This document shows, in pieces, positions 53,255-61,546 of a stretch of 64,000 bases of DNA. The stretch spans positions 1 through 64,000 of the forward strand of contig NZ_JBLGTV010000001.1 of the NCBI RefSeq assembly GCF_047468865.1, written 5' to 3'. A program made the translations under genes and the position numbers. Below the pieces are notes generated by a model. It searched no databases, was not told where the DNA came from, and saw only the letters and a program-made list of their open reading frames with translations. The stretch comes from Castellaniella hirudinis_A (lineage in GTDB: Bacteria; Pseudomonadota; Gammaproteobacteria; Burkholderiales; Burkholderiaceae_B). The stretch's first letter is position 1, and every line of letters begins with the position of its first letter.

Positions 53255-54184
53255 ATGGAAATCGTTTTTGCCTCCCGCCATGAATCCAATCCCCAGGAAT
53301 GGATCGATGCCCTGCAGCGGGCGCTGCCCGAGCACCGGGTGCGGGCGCTGGATGACCCGCAAGCGGCGGAGCAAGCCCGGATCGCCGTGGTCTGGGCCCC
53401 GCCCGCGGATCTTTTCCAGCGCGAACCCGGTCTGACGCACGTGTTCAATCTCGGGGCCGGTGTGGATGCCTTGCTGCCGTTGCCCGGCCTGTCCGATGCC
53501 GTCACGCTGGTGCGCATGGAAGACGGCGGCATGGCGGTGCAGATGGCGGAATACGTGCTGCATTATCTGATCCGCGAATCGCGCGACCTGGGGCGCTATG
53601 CCGGCCTTCAGGCGCAGGCGCGCTGGCAGCCCCTGGCGGACATCGACCGGCAGGCCTGGTCCGTCGGGGTCATGGGCGCGGGGGTCATGGGCGCGCGGGT
53701 GGCCCAGGCTTGCGCCGCCCTGGATTACCCGGTGGCGGTCTGGTCGCGCAGCGGTAAAACCGTGGCGGGGACGCCAGGGTATGCGCACGGCCAACTGGCC
53801 GAATTCCTGGCGCGCACCCGGGTGCTGGTCAATGTTTTGCCCCTGACGGCGCAAACCGAAGGTATTTTGTCGCAGGCCGTATTCGACCAATTGCTGCCCG
53901 ACGCGTATTTGATCAATATTGCGCGGGGGGCTCATCTGGTCGAGGCCGATTTGCTGGCCAGCCTGCAATCGGGGCGCTTGCGCGGGGCGGCCCTGGATGT
54001 CTTTGCGCAAGAGCCGCTGCCCGTCGGCCATCCCTTTTGGGCCGATCCCCGCATCCAGGTGACCCCGCACGTGGCCGGCGCCAGCCTGTTGTCGCTGTGC
54101 GTGCGGCAGATTGCGGACAAGATTCGCGCCGTCGGCCGGGGCGAGGCCATTACCGGCGTGGTGGATCTTTCCCGGCAGTACTGA
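53255..54184 (+). CDS. ghrA: glyoxylate/hydroxypyruvate reductase A (GhrA-like)
   Basis: This 309-residue D-2-hydroxyacid dehydrogenase reduces glyoxylate or hydroxypyruvate with NAD(P)H. It shows FNLGAGVDALLPLPGL, MAEYVLHYLIRESRDLGRY, a Rossmann loop (GVMGAGVMGARVAQ), LINIARGAHLVEADLL (Arg), DVFAQEPLPVGHPFW (Glu) and VTPHVAGAS (His). The M-E-I-V-F-A-S start at 53255 fits GhrA length; the longer upstream frame is unsupported. It lies downstream of lodB on the same strand, about 57 bases away. Confidence 0.85.
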   Translation: MEIVFASRHESNPQEWIDALQRALPEHRVRALDDPQAAEQARIAVVWAPPADLFQREPGLTHVFNLGAGVDALLPLPGLSDAVTLVRMEDGGMAVQMAEYVLHYLIRESRDLGRYAGLQAQARWQPLADIDRQAWSVGVMGAGVMGARVAQACAALDYPVAVWSRSGKTVAGTPGYAHGQLAEFLARTRVLVNVLPLTAQTEGILSQAVFDQLLPDAYLINIARGAHLVEADLLASLQSGRLRGAALDVFAQEPLPVGHPFWADPRIQVTPHVAGASLLSLCVRQIADKIRAVGRGEAITGVVDLSRQY

Positions 54185-54217
54185 GCGGCAAGCGCCCCGA
54201 TCCCGGCTTCCGGCAGA

Positions 54218-55309
54218 TCAGTGCGCGGCGTCCGCCTGGCGGGCCAGTTGCCTGGCCCGGGCCAGGCGCCGGTCGGCGTGTGCCAAGCCTTGCAAGAAAC
54301 GCTCGGGGATGGCCTGGATGCCGCCGATGGCGCCGCACAAGGCGCCGGTCAGCATGGCCCGGGCCATGTTTTGTCCGCCGCCGTTGATCGCGTGCAGGAC
54401 GGCCGATTCAAAATCCCCCTGGAAGCGGCCCGCCAGGTAGTAGGCGGCGGGAAACTGATGGTATACCGCGCACGGCATGCCGTATACCAAGGATGCCTTC
54501 CAGGCGGGTTCGATGCGGATGTCCGGGTCTTGCGCGGCGCGCACCACGCAAGAGGCCGTCAGCAGGGCGTCGGGCGACGGGAACTGGCCCGCGTGGCGGG
54601 CGGCCTCCGGCCCTGAGGACGGGGGTTGCTCGCCCGGCTGGGTGACCGCATGAAAGGGCAGGGCGCCGTCGTGCACCAGCGCCATCAGGCGGCTTGAAGT
54701 CTGGGCGTCCAGGGGTTCGCCGCGCAGCAGGCTGCCCAGCACGCAGGTATAGGCCACCGTCATGGCCATGACGGTGGTGTCGTGTTGCGTCAGGGCGGTA
54801 TTGGCCGATGCCAGCTTGGCCAACTGGGCGGGTTGACGGGCGTAGCGGACGGCCAGGGCGGGCATGCGTTCGGCGGCCTCGGTGGTGTCGGCCAGGCCGG
54901 ACACCTGTCCCCAGGGGCGGTGTTCGCGCATCCGCAGGCGCCAGGTTTCACGGATGGATTGGCTGGTATAGCCGCCCGGGCCGCCCATGGGGGCGCCGTC
55001 CAGCTGGGTGAACAGATCCTCGTCCAGCCGCCGGCAGAAGTCGCTTTCCTGGTAGCCGCCCTGATCTGCCAGGGAGGCGGCCAGCAGATCCAGGATCAGG
55101 CCGGCCTGCGAAGATTGTCCCGCCTTCATGCCGCCGTGGTAGCGATCCGCTTGCGGGTCGGCATAGTCGGTGATCCAGGGGCCGTAGTCGCGGCGCAGGG
55201 CGTCCAGGTCGTAATACCAGTGGGGCCCCAGGGCCAGGGCGTCGCCGATATAGGCGCCCATCAGTGCGCCGCAGGCGCGGTCTTCGAAGGTGGGGGTCAG
55301 GGAGGTCAT
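54218..55309 (-). CDS. ADP-ribosylglycohydrolase-family protein
   Basis: This 363-residue protein is of the DraG/ADP-ribosylglycohydrolase fold: CGALMGAYIGDALALGPHWY, TQHDTTVMAMTVAYTC and INGGGQNMARAMLTGALCGA. In catalytic members the last motif is G-G-D-x-D with metal-binding aspartates; here it is G-G-G-Q-N. The protein may bind, but not hydrolyse, ADP-ribosyl groups, or use other substrates. It is convergent with ghrA and divergent from the M14 peptidase gene. Confidence 0.75.
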   Translation of the reverse strand: MTSLTPTFEDRACGALMGAYIGDALALGPHWYYDLDALRRDYGPWITDYADPQADRYHGGMKAGQSSQAGLILDLLAASLADQGGYQESDFCRRLDEDLFTQLDGAPMGGPGGYTSQSIRETWRLRMREHRPWGQVSGLADTTEAAERMPALAVRYARQPAQLAKLASANTALTQHDTTVMAMTVAYTCVLGSLLRGEPLDAQTSSRLMALVHDGALPFHAVTQPGEQPPSSGPEAARHAGQFPSPDALLTASCVVRAAQDPDIRIEPAWKASLVYGMPCAVYHQFPAAYYLAGRFQGDFESAVLHAINGGGQNMARAMLTGALCGAIGGIQAIPERFLQGLAHADRRLARARQLARQADAAH

Positions 55310-55480
55310 GGTGTGCGGTGTCCGGTAGGCTCAAGGTGCCAGTATGCGATTTTGTCCCGCTGGATTGCAAGCTGGCCGGCGGATGCGGATCATGCCGCCG
55401 GGGGCCGTCCGGGACGGATTGCGGTTTTCGGCCCGCGGGCGCATGCTACAGTCACCCGAATTTTTCCAAGGAGCCCTCGA

Positions 55481-56389
55481 ATGCAGTTTTACCCGATCGG
55501 AACCCCGGGCGTCGCCTGGGGCGATGCTGAAAAAGCCCAATGGCTGGGCCGTCAGCGGCGCCAGCGCAGCTATGCCGACCAGGTGCTCGACGCGATCGAG
55601 CCGCTGCGCGGGCTGTACGATGTGATTCAGTATGGCCAGCTGGATTACGCGCCGGATCACTACCCCCTGATGGCGCTGCGCAGCAAGGATTGGCAGGCGG
55701 ATCGCCCGCTGGCGCTGGTGACGGGCGGGGTGCATGGCTACGAATCCAGCGGTGTGTTCGGCGCCTTGCAGTTTGCCGTGCAGCATGCGCAGGACTATGC
55801 CGGGCGGCTGGATATCGCCATCGTGCCCTGTGTCAGCCCCTGGGGATTCGAGCGCATCCATCGCTGGAACCCGGCCGCCCTGGATCCCAACCGTTCGTTT
55901 CGGGCCGACAGCCCCGCCGGAGAGTCCGCCGCCCTGATGCAATGGGTGGCCCCGTTTGCCGGGCGGGTCAAGGTGCATATCGACTTGCACGAGACTACGG
56001 ATACGGACGAATCCGAATTTCGTCCGGCCCTGGCCGCCCGGGATGGCCGGCCATTCACCCCGGGCGGCGTCCCCGATGGGTTTTACGTGGTGGACGACAC
56101 CGAGGTCCCGCAGCCCGATTTCCAGCAGGCCATCATCCAGGCGGTGCGGCAGGTCACGCATATTGCCCCGGCCGACGAGCATGGCGAAATCATTGGCTCC
56201 ACGGTGGTCGCGCCGGGGGTCATCCGCTATGCCCTGCGGTCTCTGGGCTTGTGCGCGGGCCTGACCGATGCGCCTTACCGCTGCACGACCGAAGTCTATC
56301 CCGACAGCCCCCAGGCCAGTCCTGAGCAATGCAATGCGGCCCAGGTGGCCGCCGTGCGCGCCGCGCTGGATTTCGCCCTGGCCCATTGA
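55481..56389 (+). CDS. M14-family zinc carboxypeptidase-like protein
   Basis: This 302-residue M14 metallopeptidase domain has the zinc ligands in LVTGGVHGYESSGVFGAL (H-x-x-E) and HIDLHETTDTDESEF (His), and the catalytic glutamate probably in CTTEVYPDSPQ. AAGGAG is placed well before ATG 55481. No signal peptide is seen, so it is probably cytoplasmic, similar to succinylglutamate-desuccinylase-like or peptidoglycan-peptide-processing relatives. Its substrate is unknown. A probable small RNA gene begins 55 bases after its stop. Confidence 0.8.
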   Translation: MQFYPIGTPGVAWGDAEKAQWLGRQRRQRSYADQVLDAIEPLRGLYDVIQYGQLDYAPDHYPLMALRSKDWQADRPLALVTGGVHGYESSGVFGALQFAVQHAQDYAGRLDIAIVPCVSPWGFERIHRWNPAALDPNRSFRADSPAGESAALMQWVAPFAGRVKVHIDLHETTDTDESEFRPALAARDGRPFTPGGVPDGFYVVDDTEVPQPDFQQAIIQAVRQVTHIAPADEHGEIIGSTVVAPGVIRYALRSLGLCAGLTDAPYRCTTEVYPDSPQASPEQCNAAQVAAVRAALDFALAH

Positions 56390-56407
56390 TCAGGGTAAAT
56401 CCCAGGC

Positions 56408-56436
56408 TTGCATTGGGTGCCGCGCCTGCCTATACT
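56408..56436 (+). promoter_or_regulatory. sigma-70 promoter of the candidate small RNA
   Basis: TTGCAT at 56408-56413 and TATACT at 56431-56436 are separated by exactly 17 bases. It stands just after the M14 gene, with no coding sequence behind it. Confidence 0.6.
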
Positions 56437-56443
56437 GAAGCTG

Positions 56444-56552
56444 CTACCAAATGGTAGTGCTTCATCGCCATCAAGGCGTTGACATTGCGCTGCGCCCATG
56501 CAGCGCTACTGTCCCAGTGGCAGTAAGGCCCCACCAAGAGGTGGGGCCTTTA
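56444..56552 (+). ncRNA. candidate small RNA, about 110 nt
   Basis: Downstream of a good promoter, the sequence can fold into several hairpins: CTACC-aaat-GGTAG (56444-56457), GCGCTGC-gcccat-GCAGCGC (about 56490-56510) and an ACTG...CAGT pair. It ends in a strong terminator-like stem. No open frame fits inside. The opposite strand downstream holds the diguanylate cyclase, convergent. I do not recognise it as a known RNA family. Confidence 0.5.
56525..56551 (+). terminator. terminator-like hairpin ending the small RNA
   Basis: AAGGCCCCACC-aaga-GGTGGGGCCTT is an 11-base-pair stem with a short T run after it. It can also serve the convergent diguanylate cyclase gene. A second hairpin, GCGCACT-ccat-AGTGCGC, lies at about 56560-56578. 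Confidence 0.7.
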
Positions 56553-56612
56553 CGTTGGTGCGCACTCCATAGTGCGCGGCGTATCGGCGCGTCTGGCGTG
56601 GCGGGCCAGCGC

Positions 56613-58220
56613 TCAGACGGCTTCCACCGCCTGGCGGACAACCCGGTTGCGGCCTTGCTGCTTGGCCAGGTATAGCGCCCGATCTGCCGCTTTGATGACG
56701 GCCTCGCTGGCTTCCAGGCCATCCGGCCGCCCGCCGGCCACTCCAATGGATACCGTGACCGTCCGATCCGGCAGTATCGGCGCCTGCGCCACCGCTGCCC
56801 TCAGCCGTTCGGCGATCACCGTGGCGATGTCCGCCTGGGTGGCGGGCAGCAGAACCAGAAATTCCTCCCCGCCCAGCCTGAACAAGGCGTCCCCGTCGCG
56901 TGCCTGACCGCGCATGATGTCGCTGAGCTGGCAGATGACCTGGTCGCCCACATCGTGGCCATGGGTATCGTTGATGCTTTTGAAAAAGTCGATGTCCAGC
57001 AGCATGACGGCATAGGGCTGGCCCATGTCCTGACAGGCTTGCAGCGCCAGGCCCAGGCCGCGGCGGTTGCCCAGCTTGGTCATGGGATCCTGGTAGGCGG
57101 CCTCGTGCAGCAGCCCCAGTTGCAGGCCCACGGCCCCCAGGCCGGACAACAAGGCGTTTTGCAGGTATTCAGCTTCGAAATACCAACAGCGCACCGAGCG
57201 GATGCGCTGTGGCATCTGATCTTCGTAACCTTCTTGCATGATTTGGGCCAGGGCTTCCAGGGGGCGCGACACCAGCGTGGACAAATACCACAACAGGGCC
57301 AGCAGCGCGACCACTGGGATCAGCAGCTGCCACAACATGTTGTGCATCAGCGTGCTCAACTGCGCAAGCGTCACCCGTGTGGGCCGCTGCACCACAATCC
57401 CCCATTGTGCACTGGGAACATAGGCAAAGCCTGCGAGCATATCCTCGCCTTTGCTGTTGATGATGCGTTGCCTGCCTTGGATGCCCTTCAGCACGGCATC
57501 GATGGCCAGGTTTACCCCGACTGTCGTGCCGATCCTGTCTTCATCCGGGTGGTACAGTAAGCGGCGGGCGGAATCGACCACGTACACGTAGGTATCATTG
57601 CGAAAAAAGTGTTCGCTCAACTGGCGGGCCAGTGCGCCGTTGGAGTTCAAGTAGATGGTGCCGGTCAGATAGCCCCTTTCTGGCTTGTTCGCCGAGCGCA
57701 GGGGGTGGGTCAACTGGATGGCCAGATTGCCCAGGACGGTGGTAAATGGCTTGCTGATGGTGGGCCCCTGGTGGCGCAGGGCCGTGCGTGGGGTGTCCAG
57801 GTCGATGCGTCTGCCTTTCAGATTCCTGGACTGCGGCGATACCGTGACGATGTACCCCTGGTTGTCGGTGATTGAAACGGTATTGAAACCCACGCCTTGC
57901 TCCCTCAGGTAATCGACCTCGTCCTGGAGGGAGGCGAGCTGCTGGCTGGATTGCGCGATGCGGTTTGCCGTGTAGGCCAGGTCTTGCTGGGCTTGTGCCA
58001 GCAGGGTGGCGGTGGAGGCCGCCAATTTTTCGGCGAAGGCCTGGTTGGACGTCAGGGTGTCGTCCATCAACTGGTCTTTTTGTACCTGGTAAACCCCGAT
58101 CGTGCCTGCCAGCAGCATGGTCAGCACGCTGCCTATAGACAGAACCAGCACCAGTTGGCGCAGGGTGATACGTGAACGTGGCCGGATCAGCATCCCGGGT
58201 GTCCTTTTTGTTGGCGGCAT
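56613..58220 (-). CDS. membrane diguanylate cyclase with extracytoplasmic sensor domain
   Basis: This 535-residue protein has an N-terminal membrane segment (about residues 20-44), a periplasmic Cache-like sensor domain, a second membrane segment (LLIPVVALLALLWYLSTLV, about 305) and a GGDEF domain. The catalytic motif is LGGEEF, and five residues before it an R-x-x-D inhibitory site (RDGD) is present. QDPMTKLGNRRGL and LLDIDFFKSINDTHGHDVGD carry the substrate and metal sites. It should make cyclic di-GMP in response to an external signal and could influence flagella and surface glycans. Confidence 0.9.
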   Translation of the reverse strand: MPPTKRTPGMLIRPRSRITLRQLVLVLSIGSVLTMLLAGTIGVYQVQKDQLMDDTLTSNQAFAEKLAASTATLLAQAQQDLAYTANRIAQSSQQLASLQDEVDYLREQGVGFNTVSITDNQGYIVTVSPQSRNLKGRRIDLDTPRTALRHQGPTISKPFTTVLGNLAIQLTHPLRSANKPERGYLTGTIYLNSNGALARQLSEHFFRNDTYVYVVDSARRLLYHPDEDRIGTTVGVNLAIDAVLKGIQGRQRIINSKGEDMLAGFAYVPSAQWGIVVQRPTRVTLAQLSTLMHNMLWQLLIPVVALLALLWYLSTLVSRPLEALAQIMQEGYEDQMPQRIRSVRCWYFEAEYLQNALLSGLGAVGLQLGLLHEAAYQDPMTKLGNRRGLGLALQACQDMGQPYAVMLLDIDFFKSINDTHGHDVGDQVICQLSDIMRGQARDGDALFRLGGEEFLVLLPATQADIATVIAERLRAAVAQAPILPDRTVTVSIGVAGGRPDGLEASEAVIKAADRALYLAKQQGRNRVVRQAVEAV

Positions 58221-58330
58221 CCAGAATGACTGCCTTTTACCCTGTAAGCCTACTATAGATGGGCGGCCGGAACCATGACGCGCGGCAGGGCTTGCGAGAT
58301 TTAAAAAACTTGCTTATAATTGCGTGCTTT

Positions 58331-58407
<77 letters not shown>

Positions 58408-58435
58408 GAATTTTCCCTGTTAAATCAGGACATTG

Positions 58436-58461
58436 AAGCCACCCGCTGCGGTGGCTTTTTT
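58436..58461 (+). terminator. terminator after tRNA-Met
   Basis: AAGCCACC-cgctgc-GGTGGCTTTTTT is a stem followed by a T run, 29 bases after the tRNA. Confidence 0.85.
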
Positions 58462-58502
58462 GTTGTCTGCGGTTCGGGTGTCAACCGAGTGCCAATGCGG
58501 GG

Positions 58503-59188
58503 TCAGCGGATCACCTTCAGCGTTTGCAAGTCCAGCAGCGTGAACTGCCCACCCTCGCGCCAACCGCCTGTATCGATGTAGAAGACATTGCCCAACTGCG
58601 CCATTCTGGACAGGGTACGTGTCCATGGACTACGGCGCGTACATTCCTGATGGGCTGTGTGTACCGCGTGCGGTAACGATCCGTCGACCACAGACAGGCT
58701 TCCCGATCGTTGGCGCTGAATTGTTCATGGTGGATGGCCTGCCAGTCGTCGTAGGGGAAATCGGCATGGACGATGCCGACCATCCCTTGTGGGGTGTCCA
58801 CCTCTATCGCCAGCGGCAACCCGCGCAGACGTTGTGCGATGCGTTCCTGCTCGACCCGACTGCGCTGATCCAACCATTGGCCGCCATGCGCCACATGATC
58901 GACCGCAGGATACGGATCGCCGGCGGCCCTGCGCCATGTCATCAAATCGTGGTTGCCGCAGATGGCATGAAACCAGGGCCGATCCAGCCAATGCAGCACA
59001 TGCTGGGATTCCGGCCCGCGATCCACCAGATCGCCCACCGAAAACAGCCGGTCGAATGCCGGCGCAAACCGGATCTTCTGCAAGGCAGTTTCCAACTTGC
59101 TGAAGCAGCCGTGTATGTCGCCCACCGCGAAGTCTCGGCCTGACTCGTTGGCGCTGAATTGTTGTACAAGGGGATTACGGGAGGTCAT
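58503..59188 (-). pseudogene. metallophosphoesterase (PrpA/PrpB or ApaH type) with a frameshift
   Basis: The frame from 59188 shows DFAVGDIHGCFSKLETAL, SVGDLVDRGPES, CGNHDLM and VVHGHVP, the metal-binding set of serine/threonine and Ap4A-type phosphatases. After VVHGH the normal end (RMAQLGNVFYIDTGGWREGG, then FTLLDLQTLKVIR) lies in another frame that stops at 58503. A single missing base near 58620 accounts for this. The apparent 223-residue product therefore has a false C-terminus. It could be a real mutation or a sequencing error. Confidence 0.72.
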
Positions 59189-59663
59189 GCTGTTGCCGGG
59201 GCCGGTGATGCTGAATTTGTCTTGGCGACGTGATCATGGCCAGGTCAGCATGCCTTGACATCGTCTTATCGGTACAACGTACTGAGCCGATGCGGCCATG
59301 TCAAGGGCGGGCACGGAAGCCGCCGCCCGGCTTGCCAGAAACGGGTGGGCGCCCGGCGAAGCGAATCCTTGGTACCCGGCTGTTGGTGAGCAATGCTGCG
59401 GCTTGCCTGATTCACCGCTGATGCCGTGTCTGCCGCTGGCGGCTATTCGGCCTTCTTCAAAGCAGCCTTTCAGGGCCGACAAAGCGAACCACATGGCGCC
59501 ACATCGCATATTCGTAAGAAAAACGCCTGGCCATCGGTGTCCGTGGCCTGGCTGTCTCTTGGAACGACGTCGATAAGTATTCCAGCGCCCGGTTTATCTG
59601 TAGAATCATGAACCAATACCCTTTTTTACAGCAGTGTCATTTGTTAACCCAAGGAGTGTAGAC
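59189..59663. other. intergenic stretch upstream of protease copy 1
   Basis: No gene is seen in these 475 bases. The last 70, from about 59597, are the 5' part of the tandem repeat and are shared with 61480-61546. Confidence 0.5.
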
Positions 59664-61238
59664 ATGGCCCTTCCTCAATGGACCGACCAGCAAGTCTTCG
59701 ATCAGATGAACTCCGGCAGCACATGGCCCAATCCGGTCATTACGTATGCCTTTCCTCAGTCTTCCAGCGCATATTCCGACCCGGAGTTGGCCGAATACGC
59801 GGCTGGGTTTTCACCCTTGAACGCGGCGCAGCAGCCCCTGGTTCAGTTGGGCATGATGTTGTGGGATGATCTGATCGCGCCCAGTATTACCCAGGGGTCG
59901 GTGCACAGCGCCGACATTCTGGTCGGCAATACGGCCAATACGGATGGCTACGCCTTTGCCCTCTATCCGCGCGATGGCGGCACGGTCTGGTTCTCGTCCC
60001 ATCATGACAACCTGCTGGCGCCGAAAATCGGCGAAGACAGCTTCATCACCTTTGTGCACGAAATCGGCCACGCGCTGGGTCTGGATCACATGGGGGATTA
60101 CAACGGCGACGATGACGATGGGCCGTCGTCCTACCAGGACAGCGACATGCTGTCGATCATGTCGTATTATGGCCCGGGCATGAACCGGGGCGAAGGCCTG
60201 GTGGCCTGGGGCGATTGGTTTGGGGCCGATGGCCGGGGGCATTCGGCCCAGACGCCGATGGTCAACGATATCATGGTGATCCAGGAGATGTATGGGGTCG
60301 ACACCACCACCCGGGTAGAGGACACGGTCTATGGCTTTGGCTCCAATGTCCAGGGCCCCCAGGCGCAGATTTTCGATTTTTCCGTCAATGAATACCCCAT
60401 TCTGACGATTTACGACGCCGGCGGGGTGGACACCCTGAATCTCAGCGGCTGGGGGACGGATAGTCTGGTCAACCTCAATCCGGGCCAGTATTCCTCTGTC
60501 AATGGCATGACCAACAATCTCGCCATCGCCTGGACGACGCTCATCGAAAACGCCGTGACCGGGGCGGGCAACGACGTCTTGCGTGGCAATGCCGCCGATA
60601 ACTACCTGAATGGCGGCGACGGTCAGGACAGCGCGGTGTTCAGCGGGGCGCTGCCCGGCTACGACCTGAGCTACAACGTGTTCAGCCGGGAATACGCCGT
60701 GCTGGATCTGACGGCGGGCCGGGATGGAACCGACACGCTGCTTAATATCGAATACGCCAATTTCAACGGCTTCCAGGCCAACCTGAATGATCTGACTCCG
60801 GCGGTCTACCGTTTTTACAACGCCGACCTGGGCCTGCATTTCTATACGTCCAATAACGACGAAGCCACTGCTGTGACCCAGTTGAACGGTTTTGCGTATG
60901 AAGGCGAGGTGTTTGGCCGCAGCGTCGATGGCGCCAGTATTCCCGGTGCGGACACCGTGGTCGTGCAGCGTTTCTACAATCAGGCCACGGGCGATCACTT
61001 CTATACCGCGGGGGTGGACGAGGCCAATAGTCTCATGGAACTCGGCGGAGCCTGGCAGTACGAAGGGCAGGCCTTCAATGCCTACGGCGCCCAGGTGGAT
61101 GGCACGACGGCGCTGTACCGCTTCTTGAATGCCGAGTCCGGCACCCATTTCTACACGGCGGATACCGCCGAGATGGAAGCGGTGATGCAAAGCGGCTATT
61201 TCAACTACGAAGGCATTGCCTTTTACGTGACCGCCTGA
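59664..61238 (+). CDS. M10 (serralysin-like) metalloprotease with DUF5648 repeats, copy 1
   Basis: This 524-residue protein has the zinc site HEIGHALGLDH (residues 132-142) and a Met-turn SIMSYYG. A serralysin-type C-terminal domain follows with glycine-rich RTX-like turns (ENAVTGAGNDVLRGNAADNY, NGGDGQDSAVFSG). Three repeats of about 50 residues close the protein (YRFYNADLGLHFYT, QRFYNQATGDHFYT, YRFLNAESGTHFYT), the DUF5648 type. AAGGAG precedes ATG 59664. With no N-terminal signal, type I secretion is likely, but no ABC exporter is in the window. Copy 2 is nearly identical. Confidence 0.88.
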   Translation: MALPQWTDQQVFDQMNSGSTWPNPVITYAFPQSSSAYSDPELAEYAAGFSPLNAAQQPLVQLGMMLWDDLIAPSITQGSVHSADILVGNTANTDGYAFALYPRDGGTVWFSSHHDNLLAPKIGEDSFITFVHEIGHALGLDHMGDYNGDDDDGPSSYQDSDMLSIMSYYGPGMNRGEGLVAWGDWFGADGRGHSAQTPMVNDIMVIQEMYGVDTTTRVEDTVYGFGSNVQGPQAQIFDFSVNEYPILTIYDAGGVDTLNLSGWGTDSLVNLNPGQYSSVNGMTNNLAIAWTTLIENAVTGAGNDVLRGNAADNYLNGGDGQDSAVFSGALPGYDLSYNVFSREYAVLDLTAGRDGTDTLLNIEYANFNGFQANLNDLTPAVYRFYNADLGLHFYTSNNDEATAVTQLNGFAYEGEVFGRSVDGASIPGADTVVVQRFYNQATGDHFYTAGVDEANSLMELGGAWQYEGQAFNAYGAQVDGTTALYRFLNAESGTHFYTADTAEMEAVMQSGYFNYEGIAFYVTA

Positions 61239-61258
61239 GCGTGACCGCTTGATGCGAT

Positions 61259-61282
61259 GCCGGGGGGCATTGTCCCCCCGGC
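61259..61282 (+). terminator. hairpin after protease copy 1
   Basis: GCCGGGGGG-cattgt-CCCCCCGGC is a nine-pair GC stem. It has no T run, so termination is only possible. Confidence 0.45.
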
Positions 61283-61356
61283 CCGGCCATCCGTGAGGCG
61301 AAGATGCGCACAAAGCACAAGGGCTTGCATATCGAAATATGTAAGCCCTGATTTGT

Positions 61357-61387
61357 ATGGCGCGACTGGCAGGATTCGAGCACACGA
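61357..61387 (-). pseudogene. tRNA-Arg 3' fragment
   Basis: These 31 bases match 63267-63297, the 3' end of tRNA-Arg including CCA and the T arm, at about 27 of 30 positions and on the same strand. The rest of the tRNA is absent. Such leftovers often mark integration or a duplication whose end lay in the tRNA gene. Confidence 0.7.
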
Positions 61388-61546
61388 CGAGACAATGCAA
61401 GTCAGTGGCGCGGTCATTTGTCCGAGCGCCATGTCTGGCCTGAAACGAACGTTTGTAAGGTACGCCAACATCCTATTTGTCTGTAGAATCATGAACTAAT
61501 ACCTTTTTTTACAGCAGTGTCATTTGTTAACCCAAGGAGTGTGGAC

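Larger units (their letters stand above)
59597..61282 (+). repeat. tandem protease repeat unit, copy 1
   Basis: This unit, from TCTGTAGAATCATGAAC to the hairpin after the gene, is repeated at 61480-63162. It includes the ribosome-binding leader, the gene and the 3' hairpin. The flanks on both sides are different. Confidence 0.85.

Noticed and set aside
49953..54070. Two long minus-strand frames of 673 and 734 codons
   Set aside because: They are antisense to lodA, lodB and ghrA and show no protein family.
61357..61387. A complete tRNA gene
   Set aside because: Only the 3' end matches; the anticodon and acceptor 5' strand are absent.
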